A stretch of 39,332 nucleotides of DNA from positions 1 to 39,332 of the forward strand of contig NZ_JAOARH010000077.1 of assembly GCF_025210595.1 (NCBI RefSeq), read 5' to 3'. Positions within the stretch are counted from its first letter, which is position 1. Every line of letters starts with the position of its first letter. This DNA is from Winogradskyella sp. (lineage in GTDB: Bacteria; Bacteroidota; Bacteroidia; Flavobacteriales; Flavobacteriaceae). The position numbers were made by a program, and so were the translations under genes. The notes under the pieces were generated by a model that was not told where the DNA came from, made no database searches, and worked only from the letters and a program-made list of their open reading frames with translations. Shown here one piece after another: positions 39,303 to 39,332 of the stretch.

Positions 39303-39332
39303 TGATAGAGGTAAAAGACTTACATAAATCAT
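39302..39332 (+). CDS. mlaF: Start of the MlaF-type ABC ATPase gene (partial)
   Basis: Only ten codons are in the window (MIEVKDLHKS), a typical opening of an ABC ATPase. The ATG overlaps the mlaE stop by one base (TAATG), indicating translational coupling. The rest lies beyond the window. The call rests on the start and on gene order. Confidence 0.75.
   Translation, partial: MIEVKDLHKS

Overview
The window is AT-rich and looks like a chromosomal segment of a member of the Flavobacteriaceae (Bacteroidota). Pointers are the Bacteroidota-type -7 promoter boxes (TAnnTTTG) in front of many genes, weak Shine-Dalgarno signals, a giant alpha-2-macroglobulin carrying a SusC-like plug module, a PafA-like phosphatase, an Hpt-Adk fusion and a full-length single-chain GcvP. 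The genus cannot be read from the sequence. I saw no tRNA, rRNA, CRISPR array, insertion sequence or phage genes.

Layout. 1-3.5 kb: membrane-anchored AraC-type regulator, exported erythromycin-esterase-like protein, a gap with a possible gene relic, and a small exported beta-rich protein. 3.5-10.1 kb (minus): a TetR - ABC exporter - HlyD-type adaptor - TolC-type outer membrane protein operon, followed by mpl. The operon starts at a 25-bp palindrome over a -7 box, probably the TetR operator. The ABC protein has an intact Walker A but altered Q-loop, signature, Walker B, D-loop and H-loop. 10.1-18.5 kb: TPR protein, a 2198-residue alpha-2-macroglobulin with a thioester motif and an embedded carboxypeptidase-regulatory plus TonB-plug module, and an exported DinB-like protein.

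18.5-22.5 kb: a 490-bp gap with an orphan hairpin and short repeats, a DUF4136-like lipoprotein, a voltage-gated potassium channel interrupted by an in-frame TGA, obg, and the hpt-adk fusion. 22.6-24.4 kb: purK-purE with a clean terminator. 24.5-26.6 kb: an M3 metallopeptidase. 26.6-28.6 kb: GbsR/MarR-type regulator, small membrane protein and methyltransferase. The same 9-8-9 inverted repeat lies in front of both the regulator and the membrane-protein gene, which suggests one self-regulated circuit of unknown purpose; this is the best candidate for an undescribed small system. 28.6-33.3 kb: ECF sigma factor with a small zinc-finger-like partner, a UbiA-like membrane protein, and gcvP.

33.4-35.9 kb: a KASIII-like enzyme, a small methyltransferase and a family 2 glycosyltransferase, possibly one lipid or glycolipid pathway. 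36-38.5 kb (minus): an exported DNA/RNA endonuclease and a PafA-like phosphatase, together a plausible phosphate-scavenging pair. 38.6 kb-end: mlaE and the first codons of mlaF.

Two families of short intergenic repeats recur: a 30-bp element between convergent genes (3.5 and 35.9 kb), and a 22-bp CCGC/GCGG hairpin placed 4-5 nt before a start codon (11.3 and 34.5 kb).
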